Positions 46,756 through 55,552 of a DNA stretch of 64,000 bases are shown here, one piece after another. The notes under the pieces are model-generated. The model searched no databases. It saw nothing but the letters and a program-made list of their open reading frames with translations, and was not told where the DNA came from. The translations under genes were made by a program, and so were the position numbers. The stretch comes from Shewanella putrefaciens (lineage in GTDB: Bacteria; Pseudomonadota; Gammaproteobacteria; Enterobacterales; Shewanellaceae), in contig NZ_CP066369.1 of NCBI RefSeq assembly GCF_016406305.1, positions 1,506,501 through 1,570,500 of the forward strand, in the 5' to 3' direction. Each line of letters starts with the position of its first letter. Position 1 is the first letter of the stretch.

Positions 46756-46860
46756 GGTGAGCGCGCTCATCCAGCAAAGATCACTTTAAGCAAAGTGGAT
46801 GGACAATAGCTCTGCACGGTTTATCCCAAAATTCGAATCAAAAAGGGAATATCAGTCATT

Positions 46861-48399
46861 ATGCGCTTGGAAGTTAGCTGTCAAGATCGCGTGGGTTTAG
46901 CGAAAGATATCTTAGTCGTGTTAGAACGTTATGGCATTAATTTAATTGCCATCGATGCCAGTAACCAAGGCTTTTTGTACCTACAGTTTGCCGAAATCAG
47001 TTTTGAAACCTTAAGTGCGCTGATGCCACAGATCCGCAAAGTGGAAAGCGTCCACGATGTGCGGACTGTCTCTTTTATGCCATCGGAGCAGGAACATTAC
47101 GCCCTCAAAACCTTACTTAAGACCTTACCCGACTCAGTGTTTTCCATTGATGCCAAAGCCCGTATTCGGATTGTTAACGAATCGGCACTGCTGAATATTG
47201 GCATGGCGGAGCATGAGGTGCTTGATGAGTCGTTAAATCATTGGGTACAAGGCTTTAACTTCAGCCGCTGGCTGAGCGAAAACCAAGTGCTCCCCCAGGC
47301 GGCCAGGGTGCAAATTGGTCCGAATGAATATCTCGCCGAGATGCTGCCTATCTACCTGCCCGATGAGGACGATAAAACCATCCTTGTGGGGGCCGTAGTG
47401 TCGTTAAAATCCCCAGCCCGAGTAGGGAAACAGTTTAACGCGCTGCAAAATCAAACCACCGGCTTTGAAAATGTGCTCGCCAGCAGTGACAAAATGAAGG
47501 AGGTGCTCAAGCAAGCACGCCGTATGGCACAGCTCGATGCACCGCTGCTTATCACAGGTGAAACCGGCACAGGGAAAGAACTCATGGCCAGAGCCAGCCA
47601 TGATGCCAGTATGCGCCGCGAAAAACCCTTTATTGCCATTAACTGCGCGGCTCTTCCCGACAGCGCCGCCGAAGAAGAATTATTCGGTTATGTCAGCCAA
47701 GGTAAAGTGATTAAACGCGGCTTTTTTGAAGAGGCCAAGGGCGGCACTGTGTTTCTCGACGAAGTGGCGGAAATGTCTAAGGCCGCGCAGGTGAAACTGC
47801 TGCGCCTGTTGCAGGATGGTACTTTTAGGCGTATTGGCGGCGATGAGGAAGTGCGCGCCGATGTGCGGATTATCTGTTCAACCCAGAAGAATCTCGCCGA
47901 ACTTTGCCAAACGGGGGAGTTTAGGGAGGATCTCTACTATCGCATCCATGTGCTCAGTTATCACATTCCCTCATTACGTGAGCGTAAGGTCGATATTATT
48001 CCACTGACCGAAATGTTCCTCGAGCATTATAGTCAGCAGCTATCGAGCCCGGTACGGCGGATTTCGGCCCAGTGCCGGGATCATTTATTGACCTATGCCT
48101 GGCCTGGTAACGTTCGCCAATTGAAGAACGCGGTATTTAGAGCCGTGTCTATGTGGGATGGTTCGGCCGAGCTGACGGTCGAGCAGCTTAAATTACCGTC
48201 CTACGCCGAAGGGTTTGGTTACTTCGATAACGCCTTTGAGGGGAACCTTGACGATGCGATGAAGCAGTTTGAGGCGAGTCTCCTACGGCGCCTGTATCCG
48301 GCTTACCCGAGTACGCGGCAGTTAGCGAAAAAGCTGGGCGTGTCCCACACCGCTATCGCCAATAAACTCAGGGAGTACAAGATTTCTAAGCGCCGTTAA
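46861..48399 (+). CDS. tyrR: TyrR-family transcriptional regulator of aromatic amino acid metabolism
   Basis: 512 residues. N-terminal ACT domain (RLEVSCQDRVGLAKDILVVLERYGINL), PAS domain (~residues 78-190), AAA+ domain with Walker A GETGTGKE and Walker B GGTVFLDEV, and C-terminal HTH (TRQLAKKLGVSHTAIANKLREY). The GAFTGA loop needed for sigma-54 contact is absent: the corresponding place reads FGYVSQGKVIKRG, as in E. coli TyrR, so it should act with sigma-70 or as a repressor. It sits between phhAB and fahA-maiA, the genes it is expected to control. Confidence 0.95.
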   Translation: MRLEVSCQDRVGLAKDILVVLERYGINLIAIDASNQGFLYLQFAEISFETLSALMPQIRKVESVHDVRTVSFMPSEQEHYALKTLLKTLPDSVFSIDAKARIRIVNESALLNIGMAEHEVLDESLNHWVQGFNFSRWLSENQVLPQAARVQIGPNEYLAEMLPIYLPDEDDKTILVGAVVSLKSPARVGKQFNALQNQTTGFENVLASSDKMKEVLKQARRMAQLDAPLLITGETGTGKELMARASHDASMRREKPFIAINCAALPDSAAEEELFGYVSQGKVIKRGFFEEAKGGTVFLDEVAEMSKAAQVKLLRLLQDGTFRRIGGDEEVRADVRIICSTQKNLAELCQTGEFREDLYYRIHVLSYHIPSLRERKVDIIPLTEMFLEHYSQQLSSPVRRISAQCRDHLLTYAWPGNVRQLKNAVFRAVSMWDGSAELTVEQLKLPSYAEGFGYFDNAFEGNLDDAMKQFEASLLRRLYPAYPSTRQLAKKLGVSHTAIANKLREYKISKRR

Positions 48400-48491
48400 G
48401 GGAGAGATGTAACATTATCGTTCCACTTAATTGTCGACTTTTTAGTCATATTGTTCACCTATACATTGAAGCGTGCCAATTCGATTCTAGG

Positions 48492-48509
48492 TGTAATAGT
48501 TAGTTTACA
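48492..48509. promoter_or_regulatory. TyrR box upstream of fahA-maiA
   Basis: TGTAAT-AGTTAG-TTTACA: 11 of 12 conserved positions of the strong TyrR box TGTAAA-N6-TTTACA. It lies about 215 bases before fahA and directly downstream of tyrR, consistent with control of homogentisate-pathway genes. Confidence 0.7.
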
Positions 48510-48532
48510 AAATGTGAAATAATAGCGCTAAA

Positions 48533-48548
48533 TGTGATTTTGCTCACG
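48533..48548. promoter_or_regulatory. CRP-binding site upstream of fahA
   Basis: TGTGA-TTTTGC-TCACG, embedded in AAATGTGATTTTGCTCACGC: 9 of 10 core positions of TGTGA-N6-TCACA. It suggests cAMP-CRP control of tyrosine catabolism. Confidence 0.65.
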
Positions 48549-48725
48549 CTATAGGAATCTGGCCGTGCATCGGGTATTCCTACGCGCAGTAAATCCCTTT
48601 GGGCCGAATCATCGGGGGCTTTCGTTAGTGTAAAACCCGCGCAATTAACCGAATTTCAGTTGGCAAATTCTTTTAGTCCAACATAAAAAGACAGTACGCC
48701 GAGCCGTAGAAGCACAGGAGCAAAT

Positions 48726-49712
48726 ATGAAACTTGCAAGTTATAACAATGGACGCCGCGATGGTCAGTTGATGTTAGTCAGCCGTGATCTCAGCCAAGCG
48801 GTTGCCGTTCCCGCGATTGCCCACACTATGCAGCAACTGCTCGACGGTTGGGTGCTGCTACAGCCCCAATTACAGGAATTGTACGATGCGCTTAACGAGG
48901 GCAAATTAGATAACGCCCAAGCCTTTGATGAAGCTAAGTGTTTATCGCCATTACCCCGTGCTTACCAGTGGGCCGATGGTAGCGCCTATGTAAACCATGT
49001 TGAGTTAGTGCGTAAAGCCCGTGGTGCTGAAATGCCGGAAACCTTCTGGACAGATCCACTCTTTTACCAGGGCGGCTCCGATAGCTTTATCGCACCTAAG
49101 GCCGATATCCCGCTGGCGAGTGAAGATTGGGGTATCGACTTTGAATCTGAAATTGCGGTTGTCACCGACGATGTCCCTATGGGTGTGAGCAGTGAAAATG
49201 CGGCTAAGCATATCAAGTTACTCATGCTAGTGAACGATGTGTCGCTGCGTAACTTAATTCCTGGTGAGCTGGCTAAAGGGTTTGGTTTCTTCCAATCTAA
49301 ACCATCGAGCAGTTTTTCTCCTGTGGCGGTAACACCAGATGAATTGGGCTCTCGTTGGGAAGATTCAAAGGTGCATTTACCGCTGATCACCCATTTAAAC
49401 GGTGAATTATTTGGTCGTCCGAATGCGGGCGTTGATATGACTTTTAATTTCAGCCAGTTAGTTTCACATGTTGCCAAAACTCGCCCATTAGGCGCTGGTG
49501 CCATTATTGGTTCTGGGACTATTTCTAATTACGACCGCAGCGCAGGTTCGAGCTGTCTCGCTGAAAAACGTATGTTAGAAGTGATTGCCGACGGCAAAGC
49601 CACTACGCCCTTTATGCGCTTTGGCGACACAGTGCGCATTGAAATGCTCGATGATAATGGCGCCTCCATTTTTGGTTCAATCGATCAAAAAGTGGTTGAG
49701 TATAAAGCTTGA
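48726..49712 (+). CDS. fahA: Fumarylacetoacetate hydrolase family protein
   Basis: Cleaves fumarylacetoacetate to fumarate and acetoacetate, the last step of tyrosine breakdown. 328 residues. The metal-binding pattern is visible in DFESEIAVVTDDV, the catalytic/conserved FFQSKPSSSFSPVAVTPDEL and GSGTISNYDR. AGGAG precedes the ATG. It belongs to the bacterial FahA type that works with MaiA, which follows 90 bases later after a terminator-like hairpin. hmgA/hppD are not in the window. Confidence 0.9.
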   Translation: MKLASYNNGRRDGQLMLVSRDLSQAVAVPAIAHTMQQLLDGWVLLQPQLQELYDALNEGKLDNAQAFDEAKCLSPLPRAYQWADGSAYVNHVELVRKARGAEMPETFWTDPLFYQGGSDSFIAPKADIPLASEDWGIDFESEIAVVTDDVPMGVSSENAAKHIKLLMLVNDVSLRNLIPGELAKGFGFFQSKPSSSFSPVAVTPDELGSRWEDSKVHLPLITHLNGELFGRPNAGVDMTFNFSQLVSHVAKTRPLGAGAIIGSGTISNYDRSAGSSCLAEKRMLEVIADGKATTPFMRFGDTVRIEMLDDNGASIFGSIDQKVVEYKA

Positions 49713-49745
49713 TATTGCCCCTAACGGGATGTATCTATCATAACA

Positions 49746-49769
49746 ACGGGGCTGAATGGCCCCGTTTTT
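49746..49769 (+). terminator. Terminator-like hairpin between fahA and maiA
   Basis: ACGGGGC (49746-49752) / GCCCCGT (49759-49765), 6-base loop, then TTTTA. It may reduce maiA expression relative to fahA. Confidence 0.7.
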
Positions 49770-49802
49770 ATAAGCACTTTTATTTTATAAGGAAGTAGTC
49801 AG

Positions 49803-50453
49803 ATGAAACTCTACGGTTATTGGCGTTCCAGCGCCGCCTATCGTGTTCGTATCGCGCTTAATCTTAAGGGCGTTAGCGCTGAGCAGCTGTCGGTGCATTT
49901 AGTGCGCGATGGTGGTGAGCAGCATAAAGCGGCCTATAGCGCCCTAAATTCTCTGGAATTGGTGCCCACCTTAGTCGTGGGCGATGAAGACGATAGCGAT
50001 GTACTGTCACAATCCCTCGCGATTGTTGAATACCTCGATGAGCTATATCCCAAAACCCCGTTATTGCCGGCATCGGCACTCGAGCGTGCCCATGTGCGTG
50101 CGATGGCGCTGACTATTGCCTGTGAAATCCACCCGTTAAATAACCTGCGCGTGCTGCAGTATTTAACCCAAACCTTAGGGGTTGATGAGACGGCAAAAAA
50201 TAGTTGGTATCACCACTGGATTGCGAGTGGGTTTGCGGCCTTAGAAACTCTGCTTATACGCCATAGTGGCCGTTATTGTTTTGGGGATGCGATAACCATC
50301 GCCGATATCTGCCTAGTGCCGCAGGTGTATAACGCCCAGCGTTTTAATGTGGATTTAACCCCATACCCTAATATTATGCGCGTGTGGGCCGAGTGCAATC
50401 AGCTTACCGCCTTCATCGAGGCGATGCCTGAGCGCCAGGCGGATGCAGTATAG
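49803..50453 (+). CDS. maiA: Maleylacetoacetate isomerase (zeta-class GST)
   Basis: Glutathione-dependent cis-trans isomerase producing fumarylacetoacetate for FahA. 216 residues. N-terminal thioredoxin-like domain has the zeta signature RSSAAYRVRIALNLKG; SQSLAIVEYLDE binds glutathione; the C-terminal helical domain includes IHPLNNLRVLQYL and GDAITIADICLVPQVYNA. AAGGA precedes the ATG. Confidence 0.94.
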   Translation: MKLYGYWRSSAAYRVRIALNLKGVSAEQLSVHLVRDGGEQHKAAYSALNSLELVPTLVVGDEDDSDVLSQSLAIVEYLDELYPKTPLLPASALERAHVRAMALTIACEIHPLNNLRVLQYLTQTLGVDETAKNSWYHHWIASGFAALETLLIRHSGRYCFGDAITIADICLVPQVYNAQRFNVDLTPYPNIMRVWAECNQLTAFIEAMPERQADAV

Positions 50454-50461
50454 AGTCCCCA

Positions 50462-51070
50462 GTGATCCAAGGCGATAACAGCGCGCCACATGAACTTGAG
50501 TTACAGTCCCGTTTACTTGAATGGATAACCCAAGACAGTGAGCGGGTTAGGGCGCTTCAACTTGCCGCGCAGTGTGCGGCAGAATATGCCCTCCCGCAGT
50601 GGTGCCTTGCTGCGGGTTTTGTCCGTAATTTAGTGTGGGATCGTTTGCATGGCTTTGAGCCTCGTCCGTTGAACGATATTGACCTGATTTACTATTGCCC
50701 GCTAGACACCCGCCCTGAGCGGGATAGGGCAATTGAAGCCTATCTACGCCGTTTAGCGCCTGATTTGCCTTGGTCGGTGAAAAATCAGGCTCGGATGCAT
50801 CTTAAAAATCAAGACGCACCCTATATTTCCTGCCTTGATGCTATGGCCCATTGGCCCGAATTAGAAACCGCAGTGGGCATTTGTGCCTTATCCAATGGGC
50901 TCGCCGCTGGCAGCCTTAACTCTCCCTACAGGCTTATCACTCCCTTTGGCTTGCAGTCACTCTTTGCGCTGAAATTAAGTCCTAATCCCCGCAGGGTATT
51001 AGCAATATGCCAGCAAAGGATCGCCGCTAAAGGCTGGCTTAGTCGATATCCTCTCCTCTGTCTCGAATAA
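50462..51070 (+). CDS. Nucleotidyltransferase-like protein (DUF925 family)
   Basis: 202 residues. AAGFVRNLVWDRLHGF and NDIDLIYYCPLD form a pol-beta-like GG/GF...D-x-D site, and the later WSVKNQARMH with TAVGICALSNG is typical of the DUF925 group. Substrate unknown. The GTG start at 50462 lacks a clear RBS and comes 8 bases after the maiA stop, so translation is probably coupled to maiA. No sign that it takes part in tyrosine breakdown. Confidence 0.78.
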   Translation: MIQGDNSAPHELELQSRLLEWITQDSERVRALQLAAQCAAEYALPQWCLAAGFVRNLVWDRLHGFEPRPLNDIDLIYYCPLDTRPERDRAIEAYLRRLAPDLPWSVKNQARMHLKNQDAPYISCLDAMAHWPELETAVGICALSNGLAAGSLNSPYRLITPFGLQSLFALKLSPNPRRVLAICQQRIAAKGWLSRYPLLCLE

Positions 51071-51436
51071 CGATTTTCTATTGGTCGTATTTTTATGGGC
51101 AATGGCTTCTTTGTGGCTAATACCACGGCGATTTAGGGCATTGCTCTAGTCCTAGTTATGTAGCTCAAATGTTAAGTTGCTTTTTAGGTGCTACCCATAT
51201 CGAGGTGGTTTAGTGATGGCTAATAAATGGCGCAGCTCACAAAAAATGAACCTGTATTATCAATAAATGTTCACTTTACGTGATCAAGATCCCATGCATC
51301 ATACCTAAAAGTAAGTACATAGGTGCGCCTTTGATTTGGATCAATAAAGTGGTCGCATTTCTCTGGCAGTGTAGGCCTCAATTGTTAAGGATGTAATATA
51401 AAACAAAAACCTATGTTGTACATATGGAGTATGATG
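51071..51436. promoter_or_regulatory. ompW promoter region
   Basis: 366 bases without a gene. Contains an FNR/EtrA box (51331-51344) and a CRP-like CGTGATCAAGATCCCA (51279-51294), both upstream of ompW. Nothing else recognised. Confidence 0.6.
51331..51344. promoter_or_regulatory. FNR/EtrA binding site upstream of ompW
   Basis: TTGAT-TTGG-ATCAA, a perfect match to the FNR consensus TTGAT-N4-ATCAA and a full palindrome. It lies about 93 bases before the ompW start, suiting activation under anaerobic conditions. Confidence 0.85.
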
Positions 51437-52081
51437 ATGAATAAAACGACTGTTTCTACACTGATCGCTGCGACCTTACTAGCCGCTGGTTTTACTGCTT
51501 CTGTTTCTGCACATCAAGCGGGCGATATTATCGTTCGTGCCGGTGTGGTCGTTGTTGCGCCGAATGAATCAAGCCAAGATGTTGCGGGTAACGGTGAGTT
51601 TATTGTGAGCAGCGATACCCAGTTAGGTTTGAACTTCGGTTATATGCTGACCGATAACTTTGGGGTTGAATTATTAGCAGCCACCCCCTTTAGCCATGAT
51701 GTCTCTTTAGATGGTGTGGGTAAAATTGCCGAAACTAAGCAACTGCCTCCAACATTAGTGGCCCAGTATTACTTTGGTGATGCGCAGTCAAAATTACGCC
51801 CCTATATTGGCGTCGGTGTGAACTACACCAACTTCTATGATAATGAATTTACAAATGACTTAGGTGGCGCCTTAACTGACCTTAGCATGAGTACTTCTTG
51901 GGGTTTAGCGGCTCAGGTCGGTTTAGATTTTCAAATGAGCAAAAACTGGTTACTTAACGCTTCTGTGTGGTACGCCAAAATTGACAGTGACGTGAAATTC
52001 AAACTGGCCGATGCGCCTGTCACCATTGAAACCGATATTGACCCATGGGTTTATATGGTGAGTGTGGGTTACACTTTCTAA
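51437..52081 (+). CDS. ompW: Outer membrane protein OmpW
   Basis: Eight-stranded beta-barrel with a small hydrophobic channel. 214 residues: signal peptide cleaved around SVSAHQAGDIIVRAGV, then barrel strands such as GYMLTDNFGVELLAATPF and YYFGDAQSKLRPYIGVGVNYT, ending in WVYMVSVGYTF with terminal Phe. Three successive ATGs occur at 51431, 51434 and 51437; GGAG is 7 bases before the third, which I choose. Regulated by the upstream FNR box, a pattern known for E. coli ompW. Confidence 0.95.
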   Translation: MNKTTVSTLIAATLLAAGFTASVSAHQAGDIIVRAGVVVVAPNESSQDVAGNGEFIVSSDTQLGLNFGYMLTDNFGVELLAATPFSHDVSLDGVGKIAETKQLPPTLVAQYYFGDAQSKLRPYIGVGVNYTNFYDNEFTNDLGGALTDLSMSTSWGLAAQVGLDFQMSKNWLLNASVWYAKIDSDVKFKLADAPVTIETDIDPWVYMVSVGYTF

Positions 52082-52101
52082 TTGCTGAATAAGCATTAAA
52101 C

Positions 52102-52126
52102 AAAAAGGAGCCCTAGGCTCCTTTTT
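52102..52126. terminator. Bidirectional terminator between ompW and the SDR gene
   Basis: AAAAAGGAGCC (52102-52112) / GGCTCCTTTTT (52116-52126), 3-base loop, A- and T-runs on the two sides. Serves both convergent genes. Confidence 0.9.
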
Positions 52127-52148
52127 TGTTTATTACCAAGACGTTAAG

Positions 52149-52892
52149 CTAACTTTTTGGCTTTTTAGCTTTCCAGTGGCGAGTGTTATAGATAAATTCT
52201 GGCAATAGCTTAGTGAGCCAAGCCACGAGGCGCCAACGTTTAGTCACATAAACGCGGCGTTTTCCCTGTTGCATGGCTTTAATGATCTGCGCTGCCACTT
52301 GGGGAAGAGGCGCAAGCCAAAGCGCACTTTGTTGCATGGCTGCCTTATCGAGCAAACCTAATTGGATATCGGTGATGGTAATAGGCAACTTGAGGCGCTG
52401 GGCATGCATACTTAAACCTTCAAGGTAATTTTGCCCAAAGGCCTTCGAGGCGTGGTAGGCCACACTCGGTCCACCGCGCAGTCCTGCAATCGAATTAATT
52501 GCCGCCAGTTGCCCATACCCTTGTTCGCGAAATAGTCTAAATGCCGTATTGCAGATAGCAGCAAAACCTCGCACATTAACGTCGATAATGTCCTGCTCTG
52601 GCAGCCAAGGCAGCTCTGGATCGTAGCTATTAAGGCCAGTATTGACTAAGACTAAATGGGCGCCACCTAGGCTATGCCAGACGGTTTCAAGTTGCTTGAT
52701 AATGGCTTGAGGCTGATCTATCTGTAGTGCAAATACTTGTACTTTTGTCGGTAATCTTGAGGCAAACTCCCTTAGCGATTCTGGATCTTGAGCAAATAAG
52801 GCTAATTCAACCTGTTGATCTGCCAGTTGCTTTGCAAGTTCGCGGCTTAAATGTGAGCTAGCGCCCACAATTATCGCAGTTGCTTGGGTCAT
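52149..52892 (-). CDS. Short-chain dehydrogenase/reductase
   Basis: 247 residues. N-terminal nucleotide-binding IIVGASSHLSRELAKQL, catalytic serine in INSIAGLRGG and YHASK. The central NAG motif is NTG (VLVNTGLNS), slightly unusual. A basic C-terminal tail (KRWRLVAWLTKLLPEFIYNTRHWKAKKPKS) may touch the membrane. Substrate unknown. Convergent with ompW. Confidence 0.88.
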   Translation of the reverse strand: MTQATAIIVGASSHLSRELAKQLADQQVELALFAQDPESLREFASRLPTKVQVFALQIDQPQAIIKQLETVWHSLGGAHLVLVNTGLNSYDPELPWLPEQDIIDVNVRGFAAICNTAFRLFREQGYGQLAAINSIAGLRGGPSVAYHASKAFGQNYLEGLSMHAQRLKLPITITDIQLGLLDKAAMQQSALWLAPLPQVAAQIIKAMQQGKRRVYVTKRWRLVAWLTKLLPEFIYNTRHWKAKKPKS

Positions 52893-53009
52893 AAATTTTT
52901 CGGCAACGAAATGGTGGCTTATGATAGGAAGATATGTTCAGCAAGACAAGATTTATAGCATGGACATGTGGACATCTAGAAGTCTTTATGTATGATTAGG
53001 AGAAACAAA

Positions 53010-53444
53010 ATGAGTCAATGGTCAAACTTGAGTGTGCTGATCTCGGCGGTGCAAAAATTCACCGCAATCGCATTAATTGCTGTGACGGGGTTATTAGCAG
53101 GTTGTGCAACCCCCAATGCGGTGGTCGAGATCAAAGGTGAGGCAATGTACCGCGAGCGAATCGCGTTGCCCAGCGAAGCCAAACTCATCGTTCAGTTGCT
53201 CGATGTGTCTAAAATGGATGTGCCTGCCATAGTGATGGCCGAACGTGTGAGCCAAGGGGCACAAACCCCAACACAGTTTAGTTTTACTATGGGCCGGGAT
53301 CAGTTTGAAGCTGGGCATACCTATGCCGTAGGCGCAAGGATAATGCTCGGTGATAAGTTATTGTTTATTAACACTCAAGCCTATCATGTCGATCTTAATT
53401 CGACCGCAGCTATGACCATAATGCTTGAGAAAGTCGGTGGCTAG
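53010..53444 (+). CDS. YbaY/YscW-type lipoprotein
   Basis: 144 residues. Hydrophobic signal (FTAIALIAVTGLLAGC) ends in the lipobox LAGC at about residue 32. The mature part has a single YbaY-like beta domain: GEAMYRERIALPSEAKLIVQLLDVSKMDVPAIVMAER and YAVGARIML. Probably a periplasmic-facing lipoprotein of unknown role. AGGAG lies 9 bases before the ATG at 53010; six extra codons upstream are possible. Confidence 0.82.
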   Translation: MSQWSNLSVLISAVQKFTAIALIAVTGLLAGCATPNAVVEIKGEAMYRERIALPSEAKLIVQLLDVSKMDVPAIVMAERVSQGAQTPTQFSFTMGRDQFEAGHTYAVGARIMLGDKLLFINTQAYHVDLNSTAAMTIMLEKVGG

Positions 53445-53514
53445 TTAGCCCACTCAGAAGTGAGCTGACATACGCGCCGAATCCGTTGGTATTTACGAAC
53501 AGAAGAGGCGCGGT

Positions 53515-54456
53515 ATGCCGGTTAAAATTCCAGATCATCTGCCCGCAGCAGGGGTTTTAGAGTCAGAAAATATTTTCGTGATGTCCGAAACGCGGGCGGC
53601 GAATCAGGATATCAGGCCGATGAAGGTGCTGATCCTGAATCTCATGCCCAATAAAATCGAGACAGAAACCCAGTTATTGCGCTTACTCGGTAACACGCCG
53701 CTGCAGGTGGATGTGGATTTATTGCGCATTCACGATAAAGAATCCAAACACACCTCCATCGATCATATGAATACCTTCTACCGTGACTTTGAGGATGTGC
53801 GCCACAAAAACTACGACGGCCTGATCATTACTGGGGCGCCGCTGGGGCAAATCGATTTTGAAGATGTGGTCTATTGGGACCATATTCGTGAAATTATCGA
53901 CTGGTCCCAAGAGCATGTCACCTCAGTGCTGTTTTTATGTTGGGCGGCCCATGCGGGTTTATATCACCTCTATGGTTTACATCGAAAAATTCTGCAGCAA
54001 AAGCGCTCTGGCGTGTTCGTGCACCGCCGCACTTGCCAGCATTTTCCGCTGTTACGTGGTTTTGACGATGAATTTTTTGCGCCCCATTCCCGATTTGCCG
54101 AAATGGACCTAGAAGAAATTAGGCAACATCCACAGTTGCAAGTGCTTGCCGAATCCGATGAGGCGGGGGCCTATCTGGTTCTTAGCCGCAATAATCGCAA
54201 CTTGTTTGTGATGGGCCATCCTGAATATCAAAAATCGACCCTAAATGATGAATATCGCAGGGATTTGGCACAGGGCTTAAATCCAAATGTGCCACAAAAT
54301 TACTATCGCAATAATGACCCGAAAGCCGAAGCGATTGCCCGCTGGCACAGCCACGGTAGCCTGCTGGTCAGTAACTGGCTCAATTATTACGTTTACCAGT
54401 TAACACCCTACGATTTAAGCGATATGACGGCGATGACACCGTGGGAATCGCGTTAG
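53515..54456 (+). CDS. metA: Homoserine O-succinyltransferase
   Basis: First committed step of methionine synthesis, acylating homoserine with succinyl-CoA (or acetyl-CoA; substrate choice is hard to read from sequence). 313 residues. The catalytic Cys falls at residue 142 in FLCWAAHAG, the position known from E. coli Met[26 protein letters not shown] and VMGHPEYQ are family hallmarks. AGAGG precedes the ATG. I see no clear MetJ box in the 70 bases upstream. Confidence 0.96.
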   Translation: MPVKIPDHLPAAGVLESENIFVMSETRAANQDIRPMKVLILNLMPNKIETETQLLRLLGNTPLQVDVDLLRIHDKESKHTSIDHMNTFYRDFEDVRHKNYDGLIITGAPLGQIDFEDVVYWDHIREIIDWSQEHVTSVLFLCWAAHAGLYHLYGLHRKILQQKRSGVFVHRRTCQHFPLLRGFDDEFFAPHSRFAEMDLEEIRQHPQLQVLAESDEAGAYLVLSRNNRNLFVMGHPEYQKSTLNDEYRRDLAQGLNPNVPQNYYRNNDPKAEAIARWHSHGSLLVSNWLNYYVYQLTPYDLSDMTAMTPWESR

Positions 54457-54536
54457 AAGATGTCGAGCTAATATTTTCCCATAGCGCAACAGGGATACGA
54501 GACATCGTCGCGGTTAGCTTCCATTATCATTGATGA

Positions 54537-55448
54537 TTAGGTTGCTTTATGCTGATTTGGCTTGTATCTAATCGCATCGACGAATGCCATAAAGGCTGGT
54601 GAAGCTTGGCGGCGATTTGGATAGTACAAATGGTAACCCTGAAAATAGGGACTCCAATCGGTTAATATCATTTTTAGTCTGCCATCAGCCAAATAAGGAG
54701 CAGCTAAAGGTTCGGGTACATACGCTAACCCAATGCCGTCCAGTGCGGCATTGAGTACATGGATAATGCTGTTGAACACTAGTTGTCCATCGACTTTCAC
54801 TGTGAAGGCTCGTTGTTGTTTTTCAAACTCCCAAGCATAAATAGAGCCCGCTATTCGATGTCTAATGTTAATGCATGCATGTGCGGTTAATTCATCAGGT
54901 GTTATCGGTGCTGGGTTTCGCTCAAAATAATCGGGTGAACCCACCACCACCAATCGCCAATCTGGCCCGATGCGGACTGCGATCATGTCTTTGCTGATAG
55001 CCTCTCCCAAGCGGATCCCTGCATCAAAACGCTCCTCAACCATATTGGTAAAACCGTAATCAATATACATTTCTAGCTTGATTTCTGGGTACTGACGCAA
55101 AAATGTCGCCAGTATCGGCCGTAAATGTAATTGGATCTGATCATCGGTGCAGGTGAGCCTAATCGTGCCTTTAGGTTTATCCCTGAGCTCACTTAATGCT
55201 TCTATTTCTAAGTTGATCTGCTCAAACAGCGGAGTTAGGGACTGGGATAAGCGAATGCCGGCTTCGGTGAGCGATACGTTTCGTGTGGTGCGAGTAAGTA
55301 AGCGTACGCCTAATCTTTCCTCTAGACCTCGAATGGTATGACTAAGTGCCGAGGGGGTTACACGCAACAGGGCTGCGGCTTTGGTGAAACTTTGTAGCTG
55401 AGCCACGGCCAAAAATGCCTGCAAATCGTTCAACTTCTGGTTTGCCAT
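54537..55448 (-). CDS. LysR-family transcriptional regulator of the adjacent MFS/hydrolase/ADH genes
   Basis: 303 residues. HTH FLAVAQLQSFTKAAALLRVTPSALSHTIRGLEERLGVRLLTRTTRNVSLTEAG, then effector domain of the CrgA/DsdC-like group. Divergent from the MFS gene with about 100 bases between; the shared region holds a LysR-type operator (separate entry). Likely controls that gene and itself. Confidence 0.92.
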   Translation of the reverse strand: MANQKLNDLQAFLAVAQLQSFTKAAALLRVTPSALSHTIRGLEERLGVRLLTRTTRNVSLTEAGIRLSQSLTPLFEQINLEIEALSELRDKPKGTIRLTCTDDQIQLHLRPILATFLRQYPEIKLEMYIDYGFTNMVEERFDAGIRLGEAISKDMIAVRIGPDWRLVVVGSPDYFERNPAPITPDELTAHACINIRHRIAGSIYAWEFEKQQRAFTVKVDGQLVFNSIIHVLNAALDGIGLAYVPEPLAAPYLADGRLKMILTDWSPYFQGYHLYYPNRRQASPAFMAFVDAIRYKPNQHKAT

Positions 55449-55476
55449 TACTGAATTTATCTCACAACTACATAAA

Positions 55477-55493
55477 GATTATACCTACTAATC
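55477..55493. promoter_or_regulatory. LysR-type operator between the LysR and MFS genes
   Basis: GATTA-TACCTAC-TAATC: a perfect 5-base inverted repeat around 7 bases, with the T-N11-A layout of LTTR boxes. It is 60 bases upstream of the MFS start and 29 bases upstream of the LysR start. Confidence 0.65.
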
Positions 55494-55552
55494 AAATCTT
55501 AAACTGTCTGTCAATATGAACTTATGTTTTTGTCAGTTAATCATGTGTTGGA

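Larger units (their letters stand above)
48400..48725. promoter_or_regulatory. tyrR-fahA intergenic regulatory region
   Basis: 326 bases without a gene, containing a near-perfect TyrR box and a good CRP site (separate entries). The remainder is AT-rich, with no strong hairpin directly after tyrR. Confidence 0.55.

Noticed and set aside
53445..53514. MetJ box upstream of metA
   Set aside because: No AGACGTCT-like repeat could be found in the short upstream gap.
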